Position numbers and translations under genes: made by a program
Assembly (NCBI GenBank): GCA_019636835.1
Contig: JAHBWU010000018.1
Span: 1 to 54,664, forward strand
Direction: 5' to 3'
Origin: Nitrospira sp.
Lineage (GTDB): Bacteria > Nitrospirota > Nitrospiria > Nitrospirales > Nitrospiraceae
DNA: 54,664 nucleotides
The notes under the pieces: generated by a model
The model's database searches: none
Told to the model about the DNA's origin: nothing
The model's input: the letters and a program-made list of their open reading frames with translations, nothing else
Shown: positions 44,044-51,939 of the stretch, piece after piece
How the letters are laid out: every line of letters begins with the position of its first letter
Numbering within the stretch: position 1 is the first letter of the stretch

Positions 44044-44400
44044 TCAGCGCGCATGATCGATCGTCATTAAGACGGTCTCCGGAAACCGCAACTCACAGCA
44101 GCCAAAATCCAGGGCTTGTCCTTGTCTATTTTTCAGAGCGCGTTGAATTGCAGGAGCGACCCTGTAACAAACCTGTTTGCCCTCCCGATGCCCCTCGACG
44201 AGGCCAGAGTCCCGCAAGATACGAAGATGATGGGAAGCGTGGGGTTGAGAGCACCTGAGCTCTTGTACAAGATCCGTCACGCATTTTTCACCGACAAGCA
44301 AGGACTCCAAGATATGCAGTCGTGTTTCATCGCCCAAGGCCTTGAGAACCATCGCGCACTGGCTCAGAGTCAGCATGTTCGGATTGATGGATGTCTTCAT
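44044..44400 (-). CDS. arsR: ArsR-family arsenic-responsive repressor
   Basis: Dimeric winged-helix repressor (118 residues). The helix-turn-helix is in VTDLVQELRCSQPHASHHLRIL. It lacks the classic ELCVCDL metal motif; instead C40 and C50 lie near the helix and a vicinal pair C101-C102 is near the C-terminus, as in ArsR of Acidithiobacillus that binds As(III) with C-terminal Cys. Its ATG overlaps the arsM stop by one base. It likely represses arsM-arsR-arsS and maybe the whole block until As(III) binds. Confidence 0.9.
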   Translation of the reverse strand: MKTSINPNMLTLSQCAMVLKALGDETRLHILESLLVGEKCVTDLVQELRCSQPHASHHLRILRDSGLVEGHREGKQVCYRVAPAIQRALKNRQGQALDFGCCELRFPETVLMTIDHAR

Positions 44401-45587
44401 CAGCAGCAGGCTCCGTCCGGCGAACAGGTCACAGCTTCGCCGCTCACGTGCTCGCCGGCCCGATTCAATATGACGAAATGGGGTTGATACCCTGAAGCTT
44501 CCAGAACTGCCACCGTTTTGGAGCAGATTTCCAGCGGCTCACCTCGTCGATAGACATGGTGGTCGTCATCGGCGACTTCGACGAAGGGGCCGGCGAGCAA
44601 CGCATAATCGCCTTTCCAGGTACAGGGAGCCTGCACGGGGAGCACGGAGGTCCTGCGTGGATCTTTGTTGTCCAGCTGGACAGGTTCGCTGGTCAGGAGA
44701 AAATGGTCGGCGAATGGAGGGTAGCTCAGCAATCGTGCATCGTCCGCGCTAATTGATTGCGGAATACCACGCTGGTATTGCGTGCCTCGCTCATCCACAA
44801 GTCGACTGAACGGACCTCGAAGCGTGGCGAAGCGGGTCGAAGGGTCTGATGGCGCCGGAGACAGCTTGTAACCGGTCAACGTGACGGAGAAGAAATGGAT
44901 ACCGTCGATAACACGCCAGGGTGAAAACTTCACCAGATGAATACCGAGGAATCCGGCTGCCGCCATGCCGTTCATGTAGTCGGTGAGCGTCAAGGCGCCG
45001 GATAAACAATCTCCCCATTTCTGGGTATCGTGGGCGAGGTACTGTGGCACGGTTTGATCCGACACGATATCGGAGATGGTGAACCGTCCGCCGGGCTTGG
45101 TGACCCGATACATTTCGCGAAACACCTTCCGTTTGTCTGGAGCCAGATTGATCACGCAATTCGAGATGATCAGATCGATCGTGCCGTCTTTCACCGGTAT
45201 CGCGTCGGCCAGGCCTTTGCGGAATTCCACGTTCGATGCGGGATAGCCGAGATTCGCAGCCACCACCGCCGCATTCTTGCGGGCGATCTCCAGCATCGTA
45301 TCGGTCATATCGATGCCGATCACGCGGCCTGTGGGGCCGACCAAACGGGAGGCCTCAAAACAGTCGATGCCGCCGCCAGACCCGATGTCCAGGACTGTCT
45401 CACCGGCTTGCACCGTCTTGAGCCCGGCCGGTGTGCCGCAGCCATAGGAAATCTTCAGGACCTCTTCAGGAATGAAGGTTTTGAGGTACCCCATGTCGTA
45501 ACTGGTGGGGCAACACATTTGCTCGCCCGTATTGGCGGCTTTCGCGTACCGGTCGCTGACTTTTTGTGTGATTTCATCGGTGTGCAT
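44400..45587 (-). CDS. arsM: Arsenite S-adenosylmethionine methyltransferase
   Basis: SAM-dependent enzyme converting As(III) to mono-, di- and trimethylated forms. SAM-binding motif VLDIGSGGGIDC is at about residues 65-76. The three Cys that hold As(III) in ArsM are at C50 (YGCGTP), C144 (SNCVINL) and C194 (WGDCLSG). ATG 45587, six bases after a TGAGG site, gives 395 residues. The methyltransferase part ends near residue 250; the last 140 residues form an additional domain ending in CC. First gene of the arsenic block. Confidence 0.95.
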   Translation of the reverse strand: MHTDEITQKVSDRYAKAANTGEQMCCPTSYDMGYLKTFIPEEVLKISYGCGTPAGLKTVQAGETVLDIGSGGGIDCFEASRLVGPTGRVIGIDMTDTMLEIARKNAAVVAANLGYPASNVEFRKGLADAIPVKDGTIDLIISNCVINLAPDKRKVFREMYRVTKPGGRFTISDIVSDQTVPQYLAHDTQKWGDCLSGALTLTDYMNGMAAAGFLGIHLVKFSPWRVIDGIHFFSVTLTGYKLSPAPSDPSTRFATLRGPFSRLVDERGTQYQRGIPQSISADDARLLSYPPFADHFLLTSEPVQLDNKDPRRTSVLPVQAPCTWKGDYALLAGPFVEVADDDHHVYRRGEPLEICSKTVAVLEASGYQPHFVILNRAGEHVSGEAVTCSPDGACC

Positions 45588-45599
45588 AACCGGCCTCAA

Positions 45600-45938
45600 G
45601 AATTGGTCTGGATATCTGCGAATATGTGTATCAACACTTCACCTATCGGGTCAATTGGAGCTTCCGCAGTTCCCGTAGAAATGAACAGAAGCATCCGATC
45701 TTTTCCCTTCCAGAGTCGGTTTCCGGACGCAAATCTTACAGGTGTTTCAAAGTAATCGGATGGGAGAGGGCGACTTTGGCAGTTTGCCTACGATCTGGCA
45801 CTGGCGGAGAAATATGCGGGAAAGATCGAGGTCAGGAGTGTAATGCAAGCCATACTGTCAGCATGACGCTTGTTGAGTCAAATCTGTGGGGCATCATCAG
45901 CCATTGGTCTTGCGTTGCCGAGCGCACTCTGAGACCGT
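45600..45938. other. Upstream region of arsM
   Basis: No gene is supported. It should hold the promoter of the arsenic block. A GTGT-ATCA-ACAC dyad lies at 45626-45637. Confidence 0.5.
45626..45637. promoter_or_regulatory. Possible ArsR operator upstream of arsM
   Basis: GTGT-ATCA-ACAC, a 4-bp-arm dyad about 40 bases before the arsM start. It is short and may be chance; listed because the position suits autoregulation by the ArsR encoded downstream. Confidence 0.25.
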
Positions 45939-46124
45939 TTATGGAAGGCTCAGTTCAGAAACTTTTCGCAGCGCTTCCAGCAGCGTCAGGTCAAAGTTCA
46001 GACGGTACAAATTAGCTTGCAGTGCTTCGAAGGTCTCTCCTTGGGCCCAATGCTCAGGAAAATTCGGTAGATAGCCCAGCCATTGCTTCTCGTTGTCTAA
46101 ATAGTAACATTTGATCGCTTGCAT
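45939..46124 (-). CDS. HicB-like protein 1
   Basis: 61-residue protein with the HicB-type fold signature (WLGYLPNFPEHWAQGETFEALQANL). ATG with GAGGTG upstream. It closely resembles the gene at 46601-46945 (YLxGxPEHxAxGExFExLQxxL), so they are paralogues. No HicA-type toxin gene is beside it; it may be an orphan antitoxin or a housekeeping UPF0150-type protein. Confidence 0.72.
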   Translation of the reverse strand: MQAIKCYYLDNEKQWLGYLPNFPEHWAQGETFEALQANLYRLNFDLTLLEALRKVSELSLP

Positions 46125-46600
46125 GGGACACCTCGATAGAGATTACGGTAACAAACTGCCGAAGATTCGTATCGAACTACTCAATATGTATGTAAATTAG
46201 AACATAAGATTGTATACAAGTCGAGGACTGCACTGAAACCGGCACCTAGGGCCACCTTGCCAGGATCAACTTATCCCCCGAGAATTGACTCCTTCAACCT
46301 CATCTATGAATATTAGGAACGCCTCGTCTCTTTGAACTGTTGAAAGCCCCAACGGGCGTCCCAAGCCTTGAATCCCCGCCACTGGATCAGCCCCTGTCTG
46401 CTGTATCCACTTCGTCTACTATTATCGGCCGGTATTCTTCTCCTCTTGATAGGGAAACGCCTTAGGAACTCGCAAAAAAGACCTGAATCCAAGTCGTGGG
46501 ATAATCGAAGTCGGACACCTTGTTCTATAGCCGATTCTTAAGGGTTCTAGGGCTGGTGGTGAATGATCGTCGGAATTCGGAGATCGGAGATCAGTTGCAT
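46125..46600. other. Intergenic stretch
   Basis: No supported gene. AT-rich at its start (about 46160-46215); otherwise nothing I can name. HicA-type toxin motifs were looked for and not found. Confidence 0.55.
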
Positions 46601-46945
46601 TCAACGATTACTGATCATCGCAAAGAGGAGCTGTTCCACTCGGGCTCGGCGTTTGATCTGGATGCGCGACATGGGGCGAGACACCGTAGGAATGTGACGG
46701 GAGAGCGTGGACGTGTGATTATGATGCCGATCGCACTCTCCGTTCCCGTATTGGCTGTGTTCTCTGTTGCGGGGCAGGTATGGGTCCGGTTCTCGCTCTT
46801 GGCCGGTGAGGTCTTGATGCAATTGCCACAGCTTGATCTGTAAATCCTCGAATGACTCTCCGTGGGCTTCGTGCTCGGGGTAGCCTTCCAGGTAGCCGCG
46901 CCAGCCGTTTTCGTCTTGCCAGAGAATGTATTTAGTGGAATGCAT
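46601..46945 (-). CDS. HicB-like protein 2
   Basis: About 114 residues from ATG 46945. The first 50 residues are HicB-like (WRGYLEGYPEHEAHGESFEDLQIKLWQLHQDL); the remaining 65 are Arg-, His- and Ser-rich without a recognisable fold, and could be a decayed end. Paralogue of the gene at 45939. Confidence 0.65.
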   Translation of the reverse strand: MHSTKYILWQDENGWRGYLEGYPEHEAHGESFEDLQIKLWQLHQDLTGQEREPDPYLPRNREHSQYGNGECDRHHNHTSTLSRHIPTVSRPMSRIQIKRRARVEQLLFAMISNR

Positions 46946-47431
46946 TGGGAAAGTATAGCTGGACATTTCAGATGCGCAAGTGAAGGGAGGAAATGAACAT
47001 CTAGGATTTCAATCTGAAAAAGTATCAAAAAAGCCAAAGAGTTAATCATGCGTCATTCACCTCCATGGCAGGTCTTTTAGACATGAGGATGATTGCAAAA
47101 AGGTTGTAGGGCTGATTCTTGAGGGTAAGACGTTCTCATTTCAGGCTGACTCCTGGAAAACTAGTTCTCGGACCCCTCGTCTATTCCTTCGGTCTTTTAC
47201 TTTCCATGGATAATTTCCAATTCCGTGCCCTATCCCAAGTCCCAAGGTAAATGCTCGATGAGTAAAAGCCATGGCTGGTCGCTCAAGCTGTTACGCCGAT
47301 TGGACTGCGGATGGGTCAGTCAATTTGACGTGAAAAGATCGACAAGAAGAGCTTTCACCGTTACATTTCGAAACAGGCGTTGTGAAAGTTTCCATTTGGT
47401 ACTCCGACCGAATGCAGAGAGGAGCCGAAAG
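46946..47431. other. Intergenic stretch before the helical-repeat gene
   Basis: An open frame runs into the next gene from 47225 but the in-frame part before 47432 is basic and unlike a protein domain; I treat it as 5' leader. Confidence 0.5.
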
Positions 47432-47950
47432 ATGATGCCACCCCAAACCGTCGCGGATGAACAGTTGAAGGACCAGGTGATCAGGCAAGCTCTGGCAGGC
47501 GATGCCGCCGGGGCGCGACAGACTGCAAAGGAGATCGTTGACAGACGGTGCTTGAGAGAGGCTTGGCAAATGATGCTGTTCGTCGAATCGGAGCGGGGGA
47601 ATGTACTGGCCGTGAAAGACACCATCGTCTCATGTCCTGATCCGGCTCTCTTGGCCAGTCACTTCTATCTCGAACTGCCTCAAGTCTTCGTCAAGGCAGG
47701 GGATCGGTCCGGAGCCATCGAGATCGCTAAGGCCATGGGCGATGCCGGCATCTTGCCGCTCATCGGTATCGCCGCTCATCTGGCAGAGGACGGTGATTTT
47801 GTCGGCGTCCGAGAGGCGCTCTCTCATGTCGATGAAGATTTGAGAACGATGATAATGCGCAAGGTGAATGCATATCACCAACAGAGCGACCGACTCGAAG
47901 CATTGAATCTGGCAGACCAGACGACTCCTTCCGCTTCACTGGCCGCCTGA
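47432..47950 (+). CDS. Helical-repeat (TPR-like) protein, unknown function
   Basis: 172 residues from ATG 47432, which follows AGAGGAG. The sequence alternates short helices with small-residue turns (LAGDAAGARQTAKEIVD, AGDRSGAIEIAKAMGDAG, EDGDFVGVREALSHVD), like TPR or SEL1-type repeats. No signal peptide. Probably a protein-protein interaction scaffold. Confidence 0.7.
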   Translation: MMPPQTVADEQLKDQVIRQALAGDAAGARQTAKEIVDRRCLREAWQMMLFVESERGNVLAVKDTIVSCPDPALLASHFYLELPQVFVKAGDRSGAIEIAKAMGDAGILPLIGIAAHLAEDGDFVGVREALSHVDEDLRTMIMRKVNAYHQQSDRLEALNLADQTTPSASLAA

Positions 47951-48053
47951 CAATCTTCTTGCCGTAGTTCTCCCGCTCAGCTCTCTCTTGACTGCTCTCT
48001 CTGAACTGCCTACTCTTTGCAACGATTTTGGCTAGACAAGGGAGAGTACATCC

Positions 48054-48866
48054 ATGAATCCTAATAAGGCGCTTTGGGAAAAAGGCGACTTTACGCGCAT
48101 CGCGGGCAGCATGAGAGAAAGCGGAGAAGCACTCGTCAATGCACTCGGTATTACGCCAGGGCTCAAGGTGCTGGATCTTGGATGCGGCGATGGCACGACG
48201 GCAGTGCCGGCGGCAAAACTCGGTGCGGAGGTCTTAGGTGTCGATATCGCTAGGAATCTGATTGAGGCGGGGAATAAGCGAGCACGGGCGGAAGGGATCA
48301 CAAACCTCACGTTTCAGGAAGGCGATGCGACCAATTTACAGGAATTGAACAATAAGACGTTTGACCTTGCCATCAGCATCTTTGGCGCTATGTTTGCTCC
48401 GAAGCCGTTTGATGTGGCTAAGGAGATGGCGCGGGTGACCAAGTCCGGAGGTCGGGTCGTGATGGGGAACTGGATTCCCAACGATCCAACGTTGGTCGCG
48501 CAGATCTTGAAGATCAGTGCTGCGTACTCGCCGCCACTGCCGGAAGGTTTCATCAGCCCGATGACCTGGGGCATCGAAAGCCACGTGATTGATCGATTCA
48601 CGGGTGCAGGGGTTTCCCAAGAACGGATCTCATTTGCCCGGGATACCTACCTGTTCAATTACCCCGGTACACCGTCCTCGTTCGTCGATGCATTCAGGCG
48701 CTACTACGGACCCACGATGAACGCGTTCGATGCCGCGGAAAAGAATGGCCGGGCGGCTGATCTGCAGAAGGAGCTTGAGACTCTATTCGAGAGCCAGAAC
48801 AAAAGCCCAAATAAGGAGGCCACCTCTATTCCGGCGACCTATCTGCGGGTGACCGTCTTCGTATAA
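48054..48866 (+). CDS. Class I SAM-dependent methyltransferase
   Basis: 270 residues. SAM motif I VLDLGCGDGTTAVP is at about residue 43, motif II in VLGVDIARN and motif III in VTKSGGRVVMGNW. The family match is with UbiE/COQ5-like small-molecule methyltransferases. Substrate unknown; it has no As(III) Cys triad, so it is not a second ArsM. Start ATG; separate from neighbours. Confidence 0.85.
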   Translation: MNPNKALWEKGDFTRIAGSMRESGEALVNALGITPGLKVLDLGCGDGTTAVPAAKLGAEVLGVDIARNLIEAGNKRARAEGITNLTFQEGDATNLQELNNKTFDLAISIFGAMFAPKPFDVAKEMARVTKSGGRVVMGNWIPNDPTLVAQILKISAAYSPPLPEGFISPMTWGIESHVIDRFTGAGVSQERISFARDTYLFNYPGTPSSFVDAFRRYYGPTMNAFDAAEKNGRAADLQKELETLFESQNKSPNKEATSIPATYLRVTVFV

Positions 48867-49005
48867 TCGATCGATGTGCAAGCGGGTGTGAGCTTGATCG
48901 ATGGTGGTACTATCTCAGCCAGTTCGTTTCGCCCGCAGATCAGTCATCTAAACTTCATTTGTTTTGATCTGCACCGACATACTTTCTCTCTGATTCGCTT
49001 TCTAA

Positions 49006-50859
49006 ATGGATAATCTGACTCGACAGCTCAATGAACGATTCGGGTTTGCGACGTTCCGGCCTGGCCAGGAGGACGTCATTCGCGCCGTGTTGGCGGGTCG
49101 CGATGCGATGGCGATCATGCCGACGGGGCAGGGGAAGTCGCTCTGCTATCAATTGCCGGCGACCCTTCTCCCTGGATTGACGCTGGTGATTTCTCCGCTC
49201 ATCGCGTTGATGCAAGATCAGGTGACGGCCATGAGACAGCGGAAGATTGCCGCGGCGGCGTTTCACTCCGGTCTCAGCGGTTTGGAAAAGAGCCGCGTGA
49301 TGCAGGATCTCCAGAAGCGGCGAGTTCAGCTGCTCTATCTGGCGCCGGAACGGATGCAGCATGAAGGGTTTCTCCGATTGTTGCGTTCCCTATGGGTTTC
49401 GCTAGTGGTGGTTGACGAGGCACACTGCATTTCCCAGTGGGGTCATGATTTCAGGCCCGACTATCTCAAGATCGGTCGCCTGCGTCGGGAGCTCACGAAT
49501 CCTCCCTGCTTGGCCTTGACGGCCACGGCCACCGCTCGTGTGCAGACAGATCTGTGTCAGCGGTTGTCGCTTCGTGATCCGTTCCGATTAGTCACGGGTT
49601 TTCGGCGGACGAATCTGGCCTTGTCGGTACATCATTGTCAGAGTCTCCGAGAGAAACTGGGGATGGTGGAGCGCTTGGTTTGCGGGACAGAGAAGGGCAC
49701 GATCCTTATCTATTGCGCGACCCGCCGGACGGTGGAAGAGGTTGCGGGCTGGTTGGGACAATCCCACCAAGCGGTCGGCTACTACCATGCTGGGCTCTCG
49801 GATGAGCAACGGCGACTCGTGCATGATGATTTCCGACGGGGGACGTTGAGAATCCTGGTTGCGACGAATGCCTTCGGCATGGGCATCGATAAACCCGATG
49901 TCCGACTGGTCCTCCATTTCGACATTCCTGGCAGTCTGGAGGCGTATTACCAGGAGGCCGGGCGTGCGGGTCGTGACGGACAGCCCGCTGCCTGTGTGGT
50001 GCTGTTCCATGAACGCGATGTGGCCACGCAGGAATATTTCATTGCCCAGGCGTCGAAGGATTCCGAAGGCGCCGAACGTGCGGAACGCATGACGACATTG
50101 CTGCGAGAACTCCTGGGCTATGTGTCGGTGTTGACTTGCCGGCAGGTTGCGATTCTTGACTACTTCAGCGATCAAGCTGAGCTGGCTCTGGGACCTTGCG
50201 GCTTGTGTGATCGTTGTGTTGCGCAGCCGAGCCGAATGATATCCCGCGAGACCACTGCGTCTGCGAAGGCAATCATGGATACTGTGTCCTGGTGCAGAGG
50301 ACGGTTCGGTATGGGGAGAATCGTCGACATTCTTCGTGGCAGCCGTTCAAAAGCGCTGCTGACCTACGGCGTAGAAGACTGCCCGACCTACGCTCTCTGT
50401 CGTGCCCAGACGAAAGTATCGGTGACGAATCTCGTCAAGACTCTCATCAACTCCGGGCATCTCCAGGTCCAAGGTGCGGAGTATCCAACCCTCGATGTGA
50501 CGTCCAAAGGACAAGAGATTCTGCAAGGGCTTCGCACGCTAGGCCAGGAACAGGCAGAGGACTATTCGTCCGGTGGATCGCTGAAGAAACCGCGTCGCTC
50601 GCATGCCGCACGAGTGGCTACTCCGCAGGCTTGCCAGCCGGATCGACGACTTATTGAACGACTCAGGCGACTTCGTTCTGAACTTGCCCTGGAAGAGGGC
50701 GTCGCGCCGTTCCTCATCTTTCACGATCGAACGTTGAGAGCCATTGCCGGTTACAAACCGGAGACGCCGGCAGCCTTGCTGGAGATTCCGGGTATCGGCG
50801 AGGTGAAAGCGGAACGGTATGGCCGTCGGGTATTGGCTGTGGTCAATGAACATCAATAG
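49006..50859 (+). CDS. recQ: ATP-dependent DNA helicase RecQ
   Basis: 3'-5' helicase for recombination and fork repair. N-terminal FGFATFRPGQEDVI, Walker A MPTGQGKS, DEAH in VVDEAHCISQWGHDFRPDY, motif VI QEAGRAGRDGQPA, the Zn-binding Cys cluster (CRQ...CGLCDRC) and a C-terminal HRDC domain (about residues 540-615, ending LLEIPGIGEVKAERYG). 617 residues, complete. ATG 49006 is weakly preceded but matches the family N-terminus. Confidence 0.95.
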   Translation: MDNLTRQLNERFGFATFRPGQEDVIRAVLAGRDAMAIMPTGQGKSLCYQLPATLLPGLTLVISPLIALMQDQVTAMRQRKIAAAAFHSGLSGLEKSRVMQDLQKRRVQLLYLAPERMQHEGFLRLLRSLWVSLVVVDEAHCISQWGHDFRPDYLKIGRLRRELTNPPCLALTATATARVQTDLCQRLSLRDPFRLVTGFRRTNLALSVHHCQSLREKLGMVERLVCGTEKGTILIYCATRRTVEEVAGWLGQSHQAVGYYHAGLSDEQRRLVHDDFRRGTLRILVATNAFGMGIDKPDVRLVLHFDIPGSLEAYYQEAGRAGRDGQPAACVVLFHERDVATQEYFIAQASKDSEGAERAERMTTLLRELLGYVSVLTCRQVAILDYFSDQAELALGPCGLCDRCVAQPSRMISRETTASAKAIMDTVSWCRGRFGMGRIVDILRGSRSKALLTYGVEDCPTYALCRAQTKVSVTNLVKTLINSGHLQVQGAEYPTLDVTSKGQEILQGLRTLGQEQAEDYSSGGSLKKPRRSHAARVATPQACQPDRRLIERLRRLRSELALEEGVAPFLIFHDRTLRAIAGYKPETPAALLEIPGIGEVKAERYGRRVLAVVNEHQ

Positions 50860-51018
50860 CCCAGTGACTTTCATCGGGATGTGAAAGCACCCTGCATCTG
50901 TGGCTACTTCTCGTATCCGTTGCAGCCCTTGATCGGTTTGTCAGCTTCAACTGCATCGCGAATCACAGAAAACTCTGCACTGGGCAGGTTCGTCAAGCCC
51001 TACGGCTCTACTCACGGA

Positions 51019-51240
51019 TTAGGCTGCTTCGACCGGCCGAACAACCCGTTTCGTCAACTTCAATGCAAGTCGCGTAGCTCTGCGAACGCGCCGAGCGGTG
51101 CGGTGATAATGGATCAATGGATCCACGATATTGCCGCAAGTTAAGCACCTGAGTGCCCGCATCCACATCGGCAGATAACTTTCTTGCATATCCAATAAGT
51201 GATCCACGATCATCAGCCCGCAGCACCTCGTGCATTTCAT
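51019..51240 (-). CDS. Small zinc-ribbon protein, unknown function
   Basis: 73 residues from ATG 51240 with AAGGAGG upstream. Two CxxC knuckles (MKCTRCCGLM and LRCLTCGNIV) frame a 30-residue segment with HLLDMQES; the C-terminus is basic. Similar short proteins are common in Nitrospira genomes as I recall. Function unknown, probably nucleic-acid or protein binding. Confidence 0.75.
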   Translation of the reverse strand: MKCTRCCGLMIVDHLLDMQESYLPMWMRALRCLTCGNIVDPLIHYHRTARRVRRATRLALKLTKRVVRPVEAA

Positions 51241-51518
51241 TGGAGCCCCTCCTTGGTGAATCATTGAGAACCCGTAGCCCTACTCGCAATCCATGCAGTC
51301 ATCGGCTCATCAAATAAGCAATGCTGGTGCCAGAGTGAGGCAGATCTTCACGAACTCCTTTGCCTCCAGCGTCCTGTTATCCCTCACGGCCTTCCAGCAG
51401 ACTCCAGTTGCCGCTTGCAGACCAGTCTGCGGCGCGCTCTCTCTGTTCTACGGATTATTTCCAGGGATGGATCTCAATTTCTGGTCCTATCTCAAGCGAT
51501 ACGCTCACCGAAAAAACG

Positions 51519-51533
51519 ATACAGAGTCTGTAT
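51519..51533. promoter_or_regulatory. Dyad ATACAG-AGT-CTGTAT
   Basis: Perfect 6-bp arms, 3-base centre, 105 bp before tandem palindrome locus 4. Its GATAC/GTAT parts resemble the locus motif but the spacing differs. Confidence 0.35.
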
Positions 51534-51637
51534 AGGGTGATGGGACACTTCCTGAGATAACCCGATGTGATGGTGTGGAGCCACCGTCACCGGCTCCCTC
51601 ACCATGCAGCGTGATGTTGGATCCTCCTCGCTTCGAT

Positions 51638-51675
51638 GTATCGAAGTGGATACCAACATGTATCTAAAACGATTC
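51638..51675. promoter_or_regulatory. Tandem palindrome GTATC-N6-GATAC, locus 4
   Basis: GTATC-GAAGTG-GATAC (exact) at 51638-51653 and GTATC-TAAAAC-GATTC (one mismatch) at 51660-51675, spacing 22 bp. About 265 bp upstream of the LamG/LGFP/cysteine-protease gene. Same form as at 1251, 7641 and 10728. Confidence 0.6.
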
Positions 51676-51939
51676 CTTCCCGCTCTCGATCTGTAGAGTT
51701 TCAGCTTTGGCCACCATCCTTATGCCAGGCGGACCATTCCCATTCTCAGTCGATTACATACGTAAAACTTCTATTCGATATTGCATCTACTGCGCTGCAT
51801 GACGGCATGTGTCATGCATGGTCGACGTGCGAGGCTGCGCAGACGATCAAGGAACCGTATACACGCATTAATGCTGTGCGTGAATGCAACCGTACGGCTT
51901 TGCAAACCATCGTCCACTTCCGGAACAAGGAGACATCAC

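Larger units (their letters stand above)
51265..51939. other. Intergenic stretch upstream of the LamG/protease gene
   Basis: No supported gene. It contains the dyad at 51519-51533 and tandem palindrome locus 4. A weak -24/-12-like element (GG at 51804-51805, GC at 51816-51817) is about 120 bp before the start. Confidence 0.5.

Noticed and set aside
45030..45755. 241-codon plus-strand frame opposite arsM
   Set aside because: Antisense to arsM, whose SAM and Cys motifs are complete.
46422..46604. HicA toxin downstream of HicB-like protein 2
   Set aside because: The 60-codon frame lacks the HicA His-containing core and any dsRNA-binding-like fold signature.
48869..48904. Terminator after the methyltransferase gene
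   Set aside because: An imperfect ATCGAT...CAAGC/GCTTG...ATCGAT stem is present, but no T-run follows.
51801..51820. Sigma-54 promoter before the LamG/protease gene
   Set aside because: GG-N10-GC is present but several consensus bases differ, and no similar element was found before the metalloprotease or patatin genes.
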